Positions 1 to 7,393 of a stretch of DNA of 30,223 bases are shown piece by piece (position 1 is the stretch's first letter; every line of letters begins with the position of its first letter). The position numbers and the translations under genes were made by a program. The notes beneath the pieces were generated by a model, which saw nothing but the letters and a program-made list of their open reading frames with translations, did no database searches and had not been told where the DNA came from. The DNA comes from a virus, in IMG/VR virus record IMGVR_UViG_3300010151_000092, positions 1-30,223 of that record; one strand, given 5' to 3'.

Positions 1-2562
1 ATTTTTTGAGCCATCTAAAACTACTGCTTTTGATGCTGCTGCTGTTCCAGCAGTAATTCCATCTATCATTTCTAATTCTGCTTCTGCTATAACTGCACTT
101 CCGATTGTAAAGCCAGTTGCAGTAACTACTCCAGCACCTAAAGTTCCAGAGGTTGATAAATTTTCATTTCCAAAATCTATTGCACCACTTGAATCTGTTA
201 TAGATCCTGTGGCTATTGTCATTGTGCCATCTATTGAAATTGTGTCTGTTATCGTAGCATCATCGGTTGATGTTAAATGTTCAGCACTAAAAGTTCCTGT
301 AGTTGTAAGATTTTCATCTCCAAAACTTATTGCACCAGAAGAATCTGTTATAGATCCGTCAGCTAAAGTTAAGTTGCCAATCGTAGAGCCAGATGCTCCA
401 GTAATTGTACCTTCTAAGTTTGCTACGATCGTTCCCGCGGTTCCAGATACTACACTTGAACTAAATGAGGCGTCTGGTATATAAGTTAATTTTGGTGCGG
501 AGGCTGAGGTACTTACATCTACTCCTAAGAAAGCCGTTTTAGCTCCAGAGCCAGTATGCCAATGAGGTACGATACCAAGATCAAAGCCGCTATCAGCGCT
601 TGGCGCTGCCCCATTGGTCAATCCCATAGCGATCGTGGCATTATCTACCACTAAATTATCAGCTTTAACCTCGGAAGAATCGCCCGTGATTAAAAGATTT
701 CCGCTGATCGTTACATTGCCCGTTACAGATAAATTATCTGCTACTGTAGTCTCTGAAGTTGAATGACCTAAAGTAATTACCGTTCCAGAAATACCAGTTC
801 CGATTGAAACCGATTCACTACTGTCCGCAGTATCTACGATCAAATAAGCATCAGATCCCTGTTTGATCGTAAGGGCCGTTGCTGAATTATCGCTTACTGC
901 TACATTAATATCAGTACCATCTGCGCTAATAGAATCCAGGGCTATGTCAGCTACGTTTGTAATGTTTCCATCAGATACACTTAAACTATCTACTGTAGTT
1001 GCACCAAAATTAGCGGTGCTTGAGCCGTTATCTATTGCGCCGAATCCGCTACTAATAGCTCCCGTTGCGAGTGTTCCAACGGCAGTTATTTGAGTTTGAC
1101 TTGCATCTACACCTATAACCGCGCTTGATGCGGTAAGACCCGTACCAGCAAATAAAGTAGCTACATCATCGATTGTTTCCCGATTGGCTGGATCTCCAGA
1201 TTCGCCTTCATCTGAGAATGCGATGTAATCGCCACTTGCGATTGCATCCTCTGTTAATCCTTTTATATCTAATTCTAATGTAACCGCTGCGGATTCAGAT
1301 CCGCTATTAGCTACTGTAATTCCCCCGCCGCCAGAATCAGCGACAGTTGCTACATAATTTCCAGTTGTATCAGTACCTAAAGCGACTGAATTTGCCTGGA
1401 TCGTAGCTGCGCCATCTTCTGCAATCGCTATGTCTCCACTTACAGATGCAAATATTGCATCTTCTAAATTTTCAAAAGTTATTTTGCCAGAGCCGTCATC
1501 TGTAGCATCTACCATCGCGATAAAGTCTGCATCTGCGATGGAAGATTCTGTTCCAAGCTCATTTAGATCTAAGGCAAAAGTAACGGTATTTGATGTAGCA
1601 GAAGTGTCTACACCAGTTCCGCCAGTTAATGTTAAAGTTTCTGAATCGAGATCTATCGCAATGGTCCCGGAATCAGTTGTTAAGTCTAGATCTTCAGCCG
1701 TTACCTTCGTATCTACATAATCTTTAACGGCTGCGGATGTTGGGACCGTAGTATCATTGTCATTGCTTGCGATTCCATCGCCTTCATCGACAAACTTTGT
1801 GACTGCTATCGATTCGCCAGAGTCGGTTAAAGTTCCGAAACTGACTATCCCAGTAGTAGTTAAATTTTCATCTCCAAAGCTTATAGCTCCACTTGTGTCT
1901 GTAATAGAGCCATCGTTCATTACTAAGGCTCCTGTACTTAATCCCCCATTGTGTACTGATTGTGCTGTAAAAGTTGCCACCCCTGTTACTGCAAGGGTTT
2001 CGCCAATAGTTGCTAATCCAGAAACCGTTAAATCATCGGTTGTGGTTAGTTGTTCGGCCTGGACAGTCCCCGATGCAACTACATTGCCTGTTACTGCCTG
2101 ACTTCCACTATCAATCGTGCCTGTAGTGGTTAAATTTTCGTTTCCAAAAACAATTTCGCCTGATCCAGCGTTTATTGTAAGGTCCCCCGCTGTAGTGGCT
2201 ATTGTGCCAGCATCCGATAGTGTTATGTCACCTTCTAAAAATAAATCTTGCCATGCGTAAGTCGCACTACCAATATCATAAGTATCGTCTGCTGCTGGAA
2301 TTAAGTTTGAATCAATACTGCCGGTAATTGTAACCGTATCTCCGCTCGCGTCCCCTAAATCTACGTTGCCCGTGAGGCTTACGTTTGCTGCGGTTACGGT
2401 CCCAGTAGCCGTAATATGGCGAAAGCCGGTAATGTCTTTGTTAGAATCAACAACGACTGCTTTGCTTGCGGCTACGGTCCCGGCCGTTACATCTGTTGAG
2501 TTTGCGCGACTGACTGCCGAATCAATTTGGACTCCGGTATAGTCGCTATTATAATTTGCGAT
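1..2562 (-). CDS. Long repeat-rich phage structural (tail/fibre-like) protein, 3' end beyond window
   Basis: An open frame of 854 codons runs without a stop from 2562 to the window edge, so the C-terminus is missing. The product is rich in Gly, Thr, Ser, Asp and Ala and built from diverged repeats: variants of FGDENLTTTG recur at least four times, with phrases such as LTLADGSITDSSGAI and AASKAVVVDS between them. This is typical of beta-structured fibre or head-decoration proteins in marine phages; the exact role is unknown. It follows the zinc-ribbon gene in the late operon. The start is odd: a good Shine-Dalgarno (GGAG, 2572-2569) sits 6 nt before ATC GCA AAT, where relatives would be expected to have ATG GCA AAT. 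An in-frame TGA lies just upstream, and the first in-frame ATG, GTG or TTG I find is roughly 200 codons downstream. AUC is therefore the best start, unless the base is an error. No membrane segment or signal peptide is seen. Confidence 0.85.
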   Translation of the reverse strand, partial: MANYNSDYTGVQIDSAVSRANSTDVTAGTVAASKAVVVDSNKDITGFRHITATGTVTAANVSLTGNVDLGDASGDTVTITGSIDSNLIPAADDTYDIGSATYAWQDLFLEGDITLSDAGTIATTAGDLTINAGSGEIVFGNENLTTTGTIDSGSQAVTGNVVASGTVQAEQLTTTDDLTVSGLATIGETLAVTGVATFTAQSVHNGGLSTGALVMNDGSITDTSGAISFGDENLTTTGIVSFGTLTDSGESIAVTKFVDEGDGIASNDNDTTVPTSAAVKDYVDTKVTAEDLDLTTDSGTIAIDLDSETLTLTGGTGVDTSATSNTVTFALDLNELGTESSIADADFIAMVDATDDGSGKITFENLEDAIFASVSGDIAIAEDGAATIQANSVALGTDTTGNYVATVADSGGGGITVANSGSESAAVTLELDIKGLTEDAIASGDYIAFSDEGESGDPANRETIDDVATLFAGTGLTASSAVIGVDASQTQITAVGTLATGAISSGFGAIDNGSSTANFGATTVDSLSVSDGNITNVADIALDSISADGTDINVAVSDNSATALTIKQGSDAYLIVDTADSSESVSIGTGISGTVITLGHSTSETTVADNLSVTGNVTISGNLLITGDSSEVKADNLVVDNATIAMGLTNGAAPSADSGFDLGIVPHWHTGSGAKTAFLGVDVSTSASAPKLTYIPDASFSSSVVSGTAGTIVANLEGTITGASGSTIGNLTLADGSITDSSGAISFGDENLTTTGTFSAEHLTSTDDATITDTISIDGTMTIATGSITDSSGAIDFGNENLSTSGTLGAGVVTATGFTIGSAVIAEAELEMIDGITAGTAAASKAVVLDGSKN

Positions 2563-2568
2563 GACTGT

Positions 2569-2572
2569 CTCC
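2569..2572 (-). promoter_or_regulatory. Shine-Dalgarno that fixes an AUC start
   Basis: On the minus strand AAAGGAG ends 6 nt before ATC at 2562-2560. The reading frame that starts there is the long structural gene. The in-frame stop TGA immediately upstream of the site excludes an earlier start, so this site is the main evidence for initiation at AUC. Confidence 0.65.
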
Positions 2573-2611
2573 TTTCAATCTAGACTTCATTTAAAAGGAA
2601 ATAAGACTACA

Positions 2612-2827
2612 TCAAATAGTCTTGCCGTTCGCCATAGCTTTACAGTCAGATTGAGCTTTGAACTCTTTTCCTGGCCAGCCGTTTCCTTTTAATTTAAATA
2701 GGGGGGCGCCCATTAAGCGCTCAAGGTTGGTATTGCCGCATTGACAAACTGGGGCCTCATCGACCTTTGTCATCAGTTCGAATACGGTTTTACATTTTTT
2801 ACATTTATAATCGTAGGTTCTAAACAT
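2612..2827 (-). CDS. FmdB-family-like zinc-ribbon small protein
   Basis: A 71-residue protein with an N-terminal zinc ribbon: CKKC at residues 9-12 and CQC near residue 28, in the FmdB-type context YDYKCKKCKTVFE...PVCQCG. The tail is basic and polar with no second domain. The four-cysteine pattern suggests structural zinc binding. Proteins of this type commonly follow capsid genes in marine phages, but their role is not established. It lies 58 nt after the MCP stop, separated by a strong hairpin, and upstream of the long fibre-like gene, so it is a late-operon member. The start at 2827 is ATG. The family call is firm; the function is unknown. Confidence 0.8.
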   Translation of the reverse strand: MFRTYDYKCKKCKTVFELMTKVDEAPVCQCGNTNLERLMGAPLFKLKGNGWPGKEFKAQSDCKAMANGKTI

Positions 2828-2833
2828 AATTAA

Positions 2834-2861
2834 AGAATAGGGACCAAAAGGCCCCTATTCT
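2834..2861 (-). terminator. Hairpin between MCP and zinc-ribbon genes (attenuator or partial terminator)
   Basis: On the minus strand AGAATAGGGGCC, TTTT and GGTCCCTATTCT form a 12-bp stem (one G-U pair) with a 4-nt loop, followed by TTTAATTA. The U-tract is short, so it may be a leaky terminator or an mRNA-stabilising 3' end for the capsid message rather than a full stop. Downstream virion genes continue in the same direction. Confidence 0.6.
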
Positions 2862-2885
2862 AGATCCATAGTTAATGATTAAGAA

Positions 2886-4214
2886 TTAAGGATTCTTGAA
2901 TTCTTGAATTCTTCCTTCAAAAACTGTAACCGCTCCATAGAGCATATCGCAAACAACTTTAGTCCCTAAGAAGTCCACGCTGTATTCAGCTTGAACTCTT
3001 GGCTCTAGTTGTCGAGCTGCGCTAACTGCGCTTGGATGGAATATATATCCCACTTCCACGCCGGTAGACGTTGATGCTCCCATGACTGTAGAATGGAGAA
3101 CTGGCATACCGTAAAGCATTCCAATTTGACCATTCTTTAATCCAGAAGGACCAGCGCCCATTTTAGACGCATCTACGAAGTCGCTGATTCCTAGCATTGC
3201 AGTATACAATGCTGGAGAAACAACAAAATTACACTCATTAGTGTCTACGTCAGCTTCCATCAGAGTTTTCATTCCGCCTCTGATTTCTGCTGCTGTAATT
3301 GTGTTGTCGCCAGCTAAAGCTGTACTGTTTGTGGTAGCTGCTTCGACTTTAGATTCTATGTAAGCATCATAAGTCTTAGCAAGCGCGTAAGCCATCATTT
3401 GTTGCACCAGGCTTTTTATCCTGGATCTTGTCATTTCTAACAAGTATCGGCATATCTTTTCAACTTAGTAAGTTGTCGGAGTCTCTTGGCTGAATTATAT
3501 CTTTTCATCAGCTATGCTCTGCCCCTGACTATGATTATCATAGCCTTCGGTTCGGATTGCCTTACCATCTCTGGTTTAGGTTTCCCGCTTAATACTCCAA
3601 TTTCAAATTGCATAATCACTTATGCACTCGGCATATCCATACCGGAAACTTCTTTCTCAAAAAGCCCTGGAATTGACTGTACAGATGCTATATCTTCTAC
3701 CAATTTTGCAGCGTAACGATGCTGATCGATGCTAAGATCGGATTTCGCATGAGTTGAGGCTGCGTATGTTACAAGTGTTTCTGCTGCTTTAGCCGCATCA
3801 CTTACTTCTGCTAACTTGGGAATATGAAAAGTATCTCCCTTGCCTTTAACAAGACCGTTAAGAGAAGTGTCCACACATTGTTCGAACACAAGATTGCGTT
3901 CTAAATATGCTTTAACTCCATCGGTCCAAATCTCAGGTATAAAATTCAGTTGTTACCGTAAAGGCTTTTTATCCTTTACTTCTTTAAGTTTCCCTAAAGT
4001 TCGGCATATCTTTTCAATCATTTAGATTGTCGCGGCCTCGTGGATCTGTTATTTCAAGATCTATGCTCTGCCCCTGGCTTTCGCCTTCGGTTCGGATTAG
4101 CTTATCTTACGACTTAGCCTTCCCGCTTAATTCCGCGATTTAACGCTGCCAATTTTATTTAGCAGCGGTGGTAGTGGTTACGGATGCACCAGAAAAATTT
4201 TCACTTAGTGCCAT
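2886..4214 (-). CDS. Major capsid protein, three exons interrupted by two group I introns
   Basis: Read as join(4214-4161, 3946-3641, 3395-2886) on the minus strand, the gene encodes 289 residues (18 + 102 + 169). Exon 1 begins MALSENFSGAS and ends at ...TTTTAA. Exon 2 continues NFIPEIWTDGVKAYLERN, a pattern typical of the N-terminal arm of this tailed-phage coat family. Exon 2 ends at VSG and exon 3 resumes MAYALAKTYDAYIESK, the usual conserved helix. All three junctions fall on codon boundaries. Without splicing, translation stops one codon into intron 1 (AAA TAA). It lies between the scaffold gene (4236-4766) and the zinc ribbon, the expected MCP position. Exon 2 has no start of its own except a fortuitous GTG at 3889, so independent fragments are unlikely. 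The start ATG at 4214 has a moderate AAAGG upstream. HK97-fold membership is inferred from family resemblance. Confidence 0.9.
3396..3640 (-). ncRNA. Group I intron 2 in the MCP gene (245 nt, no ORF)
   Basis: On the minus strand the 5' exon ...CCGGT pairs with AUGCCG in the intron (P1, with the U-G at the splice site). A 7-bp P2 hairpin follows (TGCATAA/TTATGCA). P3 is TTGGAGT (3600-3594) with ACTCCGA (3482-3476). P4/Q-like sequence AATCCGAACCGAAGGC and a CTATGA/TCATAG P6 hairpin come next. P7 is GCATA (3517-3513) with TATGC (3454-3450). P8 is CAACTT/AAGTTG (3475-3461) and J8/7 is AAAAGA. The extra hairpin between P7 and P3' suggests subgroup IA. P9-type hairpins include CCAGG/CCTGG. The intron ends in G at 3396; ending 3 nt later (3393) would also keep frame, but P10 favours 3396. 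No endonuclease ORF fits inside. Confidence 0.88.
3947..4160 (-). ncRNA. Group I intron 1 in the MCP gene (214 nt, no ORF)
   Basis: On the minus strand exon 1 ends GCTGCT, pairing with the internal guide GGCAGC (P1, U-G at the splice site). The guide is preceded by AAAATT, which is exactly complementary to AATTTT at the start of exon 2: a perfect 6-bp P10 that fixes both splice sites. P3 is TCGCGG (4138-4133) with CCGCGA (4035-4030). P6 is GGC-GAAA-GCC. P7 is GCATA (4066-4062) with TATGC (4008-4004). P8 is CAATC/GATTG, J8/7 AAAAGA, and P9 GTAAAGG/CCTTTAC. Small hairpins ATCT/AGAT and CC-ACGA-GG between P7 and P3' resemble the P7.1/P7.2 of subgroup IA. The intron ends in G at 3947. It shares several core blocks verbatim with intron 2, so the two are sister introns. 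Confidence 0.92.
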
Positions 4215-4235
4215 GTGGTTTATAACCTTTCTATA

Positions 4236-4766
4236 CTATCGCTTAGTATAATTTTCGAGTACCTTACCCCAGTTATTTTGCCGTTGTTCCTTCTTCATCT
4301 CCGTAAACGGATTCACCTTAGTATCTGGCATAGGCCTGGAATAAGCCTCGTTTGTTTCAACTTTAATTTTAGCTTGCCGTGCTACGAACTTTGTCAGTTT
4401 TTCTGTACTCAGATCGATGGCAAACTCTTTATCATCATCAGAAAGTTGGTCCAGAAGATTTTTGCGGGTAGACTCTTTTAAAGCCTTCCCCTCTTCTGCA
4501 AGCGATTTATACTCGTCCCGTTCGGACTTATACTTAGTAGCAAGATCTTTCCACTCGTTATTCTTTTGCATTTCTGCCTCGTCCCGCTGAGTCATTTTAT
4601 CTTGCAAGGCCGTTACCGTTTTCTCCAATTCCTGGCGCTGGTGTCTGTATTTTTTCGCATCTGCTATAGCATTTGAAAGAGCGCTAGTTTCGCTGCCATC
4701 TTGAACATTACCCTGTTCGACGGGTTGAGCTTGCTGCTCTACACTAGCTTTAGTGTCCGGTTCCAT
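4236..4766 (-). CDS. Scaffold/head assembly protein
   Basis: A 176-residue, highly charged protein. Residues about 35-100 are Lys/Glu/Gln-rich with heptad-like spacing (KYRHQRQELEKTVTALQDKM), indicating a coiled coil; the N-terminus is Gln/Pro/Ser-rich and disordered, and the C-terminus is basic. Length, composition and position immediately upstream of the MCP gene fit a scaffolding protein that guides coat assembly and is absent from the mature head. A strong SD (AAGGAG) precedes ATG 4766. No protease domain is visible, so any removal would not be by a fused protease. The role comes from synteny and composition, not from a conserved motif. Confidence 0.75.
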   Translation of the reverse strand: MEPDTKASVEQQAQPVEQGNVQDGSETSALSNAIADAKKYRHQRQELEKTVTALQDKMTQRDEAEMQKNNEWKDLATKYKSERDEYKSLAEEGKALKESTRKNLLDQLSDDDKEFAIDLSTEKLTKFVARQAKIKVETNEAYSRPMPDTKVNPFTEMKKEQRQNNWGKVLENYTKR

Positions 4767-4776
4767 AATTTTCTCC

Positions 4777-5268
4777 TTATATGGATATAATCTTATAACC
4801 CATTCCGCTTCTCTGGATCTCTTTCGTTAAATTCTTAACTAATTGAGCTTGCAATGATTTTGCAATAAAATCTTGCAGATCTGGGGTCGTAGGATTAGTT
4901 ACTGTTGATACATATCTTAATTTTGATTTCTTCTTTTTTCTTGGTCCTTGAAACTCCATTCTTTCGGCCATTACTGGATCAGAGATTCCATACTCAAATC
5001 CATCTTTAGTCGCCTTGAAATGGCTAAATGATTTTTTCATTTGACCAGTTAGAGTTAAATCTGGCGTCCCACTCCTACTTACTTGTTTCGGCGCAGCCGT
5101 GCCGGCCATCTTGCGTTTTTTATACGCATCGGTATAAGGTAAGAATTTCTTACCGGCTGCATTTAGGCCCTTATCAAAGATATTGGCCTTGTGTCTTTTA
5201 AAAACCATTTTACCCACTCGCTTAAAAAATGAGCGGTTAATTCTGAATGCGTTTTTAAAATTAATCAT
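4777..5268 (-). CDS. Phage virion morphogenesis protein (Mu gpG-like)
   Basis: A 163-residue basic protein. It shows the order typical of the Mu gpG/virion morphogenesis family: a helical N-terminus, FDKGLNAAGKKFLPYTDAYK, then LTLTGQMKKSF followed by FEYGISDPVMAERMEFQG (the family usually has L..TG.L..S and YA..hq.G), then a C-terminal helix. Such proteins act at head-tail completion. It overlaps the MuF gene by 8 nt and precedes the scaffold gene, so it is translationally coupled. Being placed before the scaffold is slightly early for a joining protein but is seen in some phages. An HK97 gp10-like function is the alternative. Confidence 0.65.
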   Translation of the reverse strand: MINFKNAFRINRSFFKRVGKMVFKRHKANIFDKGLNAAGKKFLPYTDAYKKRKMAGTAAPKQVSRSGTPDLTLTGQMKKSFSHFKATKDGFEYGISDPVMAERMEFQGPRKKKKSKLRYVSTVTNPTTPDLQDFIAKSLQAQLVKNLTKEIQRSGMGYKIISI

Positions 5269-6061
5269 TATAATATTGTTCTAAAGTTTTTGGCGATTTC
5301 CATGTTCGCCCCTTTTTCTTAGCCTTAGCTTGCATACCTTGATAAGCTACTTTAGCTTTATCGCGTATGTCCTTATTTTGCGTCTTAGGTGACAAAGCGA
5401 CCCATTGATGCCTACAATTAAAGCCTCCGCCGTCTCGTAAAGCGCCTGGATATTTTAATTCTATCTGGGATTGCGTCATCCCTCCTTCTTTTAACATTCG
5501 TATACAAACGGGCCTGGTCTTTGAATCCATTGGCCCCTGGTAGATCAGCCTTTGGTCCGGAGAATCTTCTAACTGTAATAATGTTAAGGACCTGGAATAT
5601 GTAGCCATTGATGTTGAAACAATCGTATCTACCTGGTAAGGTTTAATTGATAGATCTTGCATTAACATTCGCTTTAATTGGCTTTTAGACTTCTTTTGCA
5701 GAACTCCCTGGACCAGGGATAATCTGACGCGCTCTCCAATGTCGTCAGCGTATTTTAAGATCGAAGATTGCTGCATATTACGCAACGCGATTAATTGTGT
5801 TTCAGATACTTTGCCAAAGAATACCGCATCATCTAATAATGTATCAAAACTAACCATTAGGCGATTGACCGCTTGCTGCATTTGTACATCCTGGAGCCAG
5901 TAGTCTACCATTGAGATCCCAGCAAGCACCGCCAGGATCTCCTCAGTAGATAGACCTTCATCCCTCAATGCCTCTATATCTTCAATAAATAAATCTTGAG
6001 ATTGTTCTAGCTGGTCCTCGAAATCGGCTATTGCTTTATCAATGGTATTTGATAATGGCAT
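5261..6061 (-). CDS. MuF/SPP1 gp7-like minor head protein
   Basis: A 266-residue protein. The N-terminal 150 residues are helical (IEALRDEGLSTEEILAVLAG). The C-terminal half holds the MuF signature: YQGPMDSKTRPVCIRML, then GALRDGGGFNCRHQW, with the conserved Cys/His/Arg pattern. In SPP1 and Mu this protein binds the portal, is carried in few copies in the head and helps DNA delivery. The start ATG overlaps the portal stop (TAATG), and the end overlaps the next gene, as usual for portal-MuF pairs. No toxin-like C-terminal extension is present. Confidence 0.85.
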   Translation of the reverse strand: MPLSNTIDKAIADFEDQLEQSQDLFIEDIEALRDEGLSTEEILAVLAGISMVDYWLQDVQMQQAVNRLMVSFDTLLDDAVFFGKVSETQLIALRNMQQSSILKYADDIGERVRLSLVQGVLQKKSKSQLKRMLMQDLSIKPYQVDTIVSTSMATYSRSLTLLQLEDSPDQRLIYQGPMDSKTRPVCIRMLKEGGMTQSQIELKYPGALRDGGGFNCRHQWVALSPKTQNKDIRDKAKVAYQGMQAKAKKKGRTWKSPKTLEQYYND

Positions 6062-7389
6062 TAGCTTTGCAATCTATTTAATAACCTATTTTGCTCCGGT
6101 TTACCCTCTGACTCATCGACCTCGGCTAATAATTTTGTAGCCTCTTCTGGTAATAGATCTGGATTTTTCCATAGAAGGTATTGTTCACGAGTAGCTAGTT
6201 TATTTTGGAATAGCCAGGTATACATTTCACGCTCTTCGCTAGGAGACATGATCTTTGGCTCTTCAAAATCGACAAAATATTCATCTGAAAGTGCCTGGCC
6301 GGTCTGGACCTCAATAATACGTTTGTCTACCTGGTATCTTCTATGTTCCCAGGGACGCCATATATCTTCAATGTTAGATGAGATCTCAGATGTATGGTCA
6401 ATATCCTGGACCCGTAAGGCCTCAGCAGACTCAGCGTTACCGTGGCTATCTATAAATTTTACGCGTAGCTGATTATTGTTTAAAGTTGTCTCTACTAAGT
6501 ATTTAGCGCCTTTGATCAGGTCATCAATGCTTGCAGATGGTCCCGTAACGCCAAAATTGGCTCCTTCGGGCAAATAAATAAGTTTATCTACGCCCATTGA
6601 GATCCTGGATCGGTCATCTACGCCGGTTACGAACTTGACTCCGATCGCTCCTAGGCGAATACATAATGAGATCTCCATTGCGGCTACTGACAAAGCTAGA
6701 TCCGCTCTAACGACATCTGAGGCATCTCCTACCCAGAAATCTCTTAATGGAGAATAGCGCGAGGCGAAGGTTACTGGTAAAATTTGGTATGGATTAAGAT
6801 CTGAATCGTTAAATGAGAACTTTTCGCCGTTAGCGTGAATACCAAAGTGTCGTCCAGGGACATTATCCCTTGTTTCGGTCCATACGACAAACTTTTGATC
6901 GGTAAGCTTTGCTAGGCCCTGGTTCTCTATGGCGTAAATACATCCGAAGGGTACGTTTTCCCCTTCTAAGAAAATTGGCTCCATATGGCTTAATATCTCA
7001 TACTCTACGCGATTATGTCTCGCGTTCCATAAGCTGCGAAAGCCTTGAGTGCCAAGTAGGAAAGTGGTCTGCTCTAATTGTTTGCGCTTTGCATTTAGAT
7101 CTTGAATGTCTGCTAATTCACGGTAACGCTCATCTACTGACATACGCACGGGCCTGGCGTATGATTTTCCCCTAGCCTTGCAAACGCGTCTTGTTAAATT
7201 TTGTGTAAAAATTGGTACTTGCTGCAAACTTTCACTACCAAAATATTCTTTTACGTAATGATCTACGTTTATGCCCTCATAGAAATCTAAAAGGTAATCG
7301 CGCTCGCGACTTCTCCTATTTTCTATAGTGTTCAAATAATCGGATAGGCCGTCTACAATAAGTTGTTCGGAAATATCTTTTATAATCAT
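6061..7389 (-). CDS. Portal protein
   Basis: A 442-residue protein between terL and the MuF gene, the standard portal position. It has the SPP1 gp6-like lengths and composition: an acidic N-terminal region with RRSRERDYLLDFYEGI, a central beta-rich part (YEILSHMEPIFLEGE, DQKFVVWTETRDN), and a long C-terminal helical region (NNNQLRVKFIDSHG, EDIWRPWEHRRYQVDKRI) fitting the stem/wing helices. It would form the 12-subunit ring at the packaging vertex and bind the terminase. It starts 4 nt after the terL stop without a clear SD, so coupling is likely. The call rests mainly on order, size and composition. Confidence 0.85.
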   Translation of the reverse strand: MIIKDISEQLIVDGLSDYLNTIENRRSRERDYLLDFYEGINVDHYVKEYFGSESLQQVPIFTQNLTRRVCKARGKSYARPVRMSVDERYRELADIQDLNAKRKQLEQTTFLLGTQGFRSLWNARHNRVEYEILSHMEPIFLEGENVPFGCIYAIENQGLAKLTDQKFVVWTETRDNVPGRHFGIHANGEKFSFNDSDLNPYQILPVTFASRYSPLRDFWVGDASDVVRADLALSVAAMEISLCIRLGAIGVKFVTGVDDRSRISMGVDKLIYLPEGANFGVTGPSASIDDLIKGAKYLVETTLNNNQLRVKFIDSHGNAESAEALRVQDIDHTSEISSNIEDIWRPWEHRRYQVDKRIIEVQTGQALSDEYFVDFEEPKIMSPSEEREMYTWLFQNKLATREQYLLWKNPDLLPEEATKLLAEVDESEGKPEQNRLLNRLQS

Positions 7390-7393
7390 ATAT

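Noticed and set aside
209-2101. Several plus-strand frames of 76-114 codons across the left end
   Set aside because: They are antisense shadows of the continuous 854-codon minus-strand gene; their Val/Ser/Pro-rich composition mirrors its Asp/Gly/Thr-rich codons.
3486-4025. Plus-strand frames over the introns
   Set aside because: They are short, have no SD and run antisense to intron RNA and capsid exons.
2886-4214. Capsid gene as a decayed pseudogene
   Set aside because: The interruptions are bounded by precise group I splice signals, the core helices pair, and all exons join in frame with conserved sequence intact.
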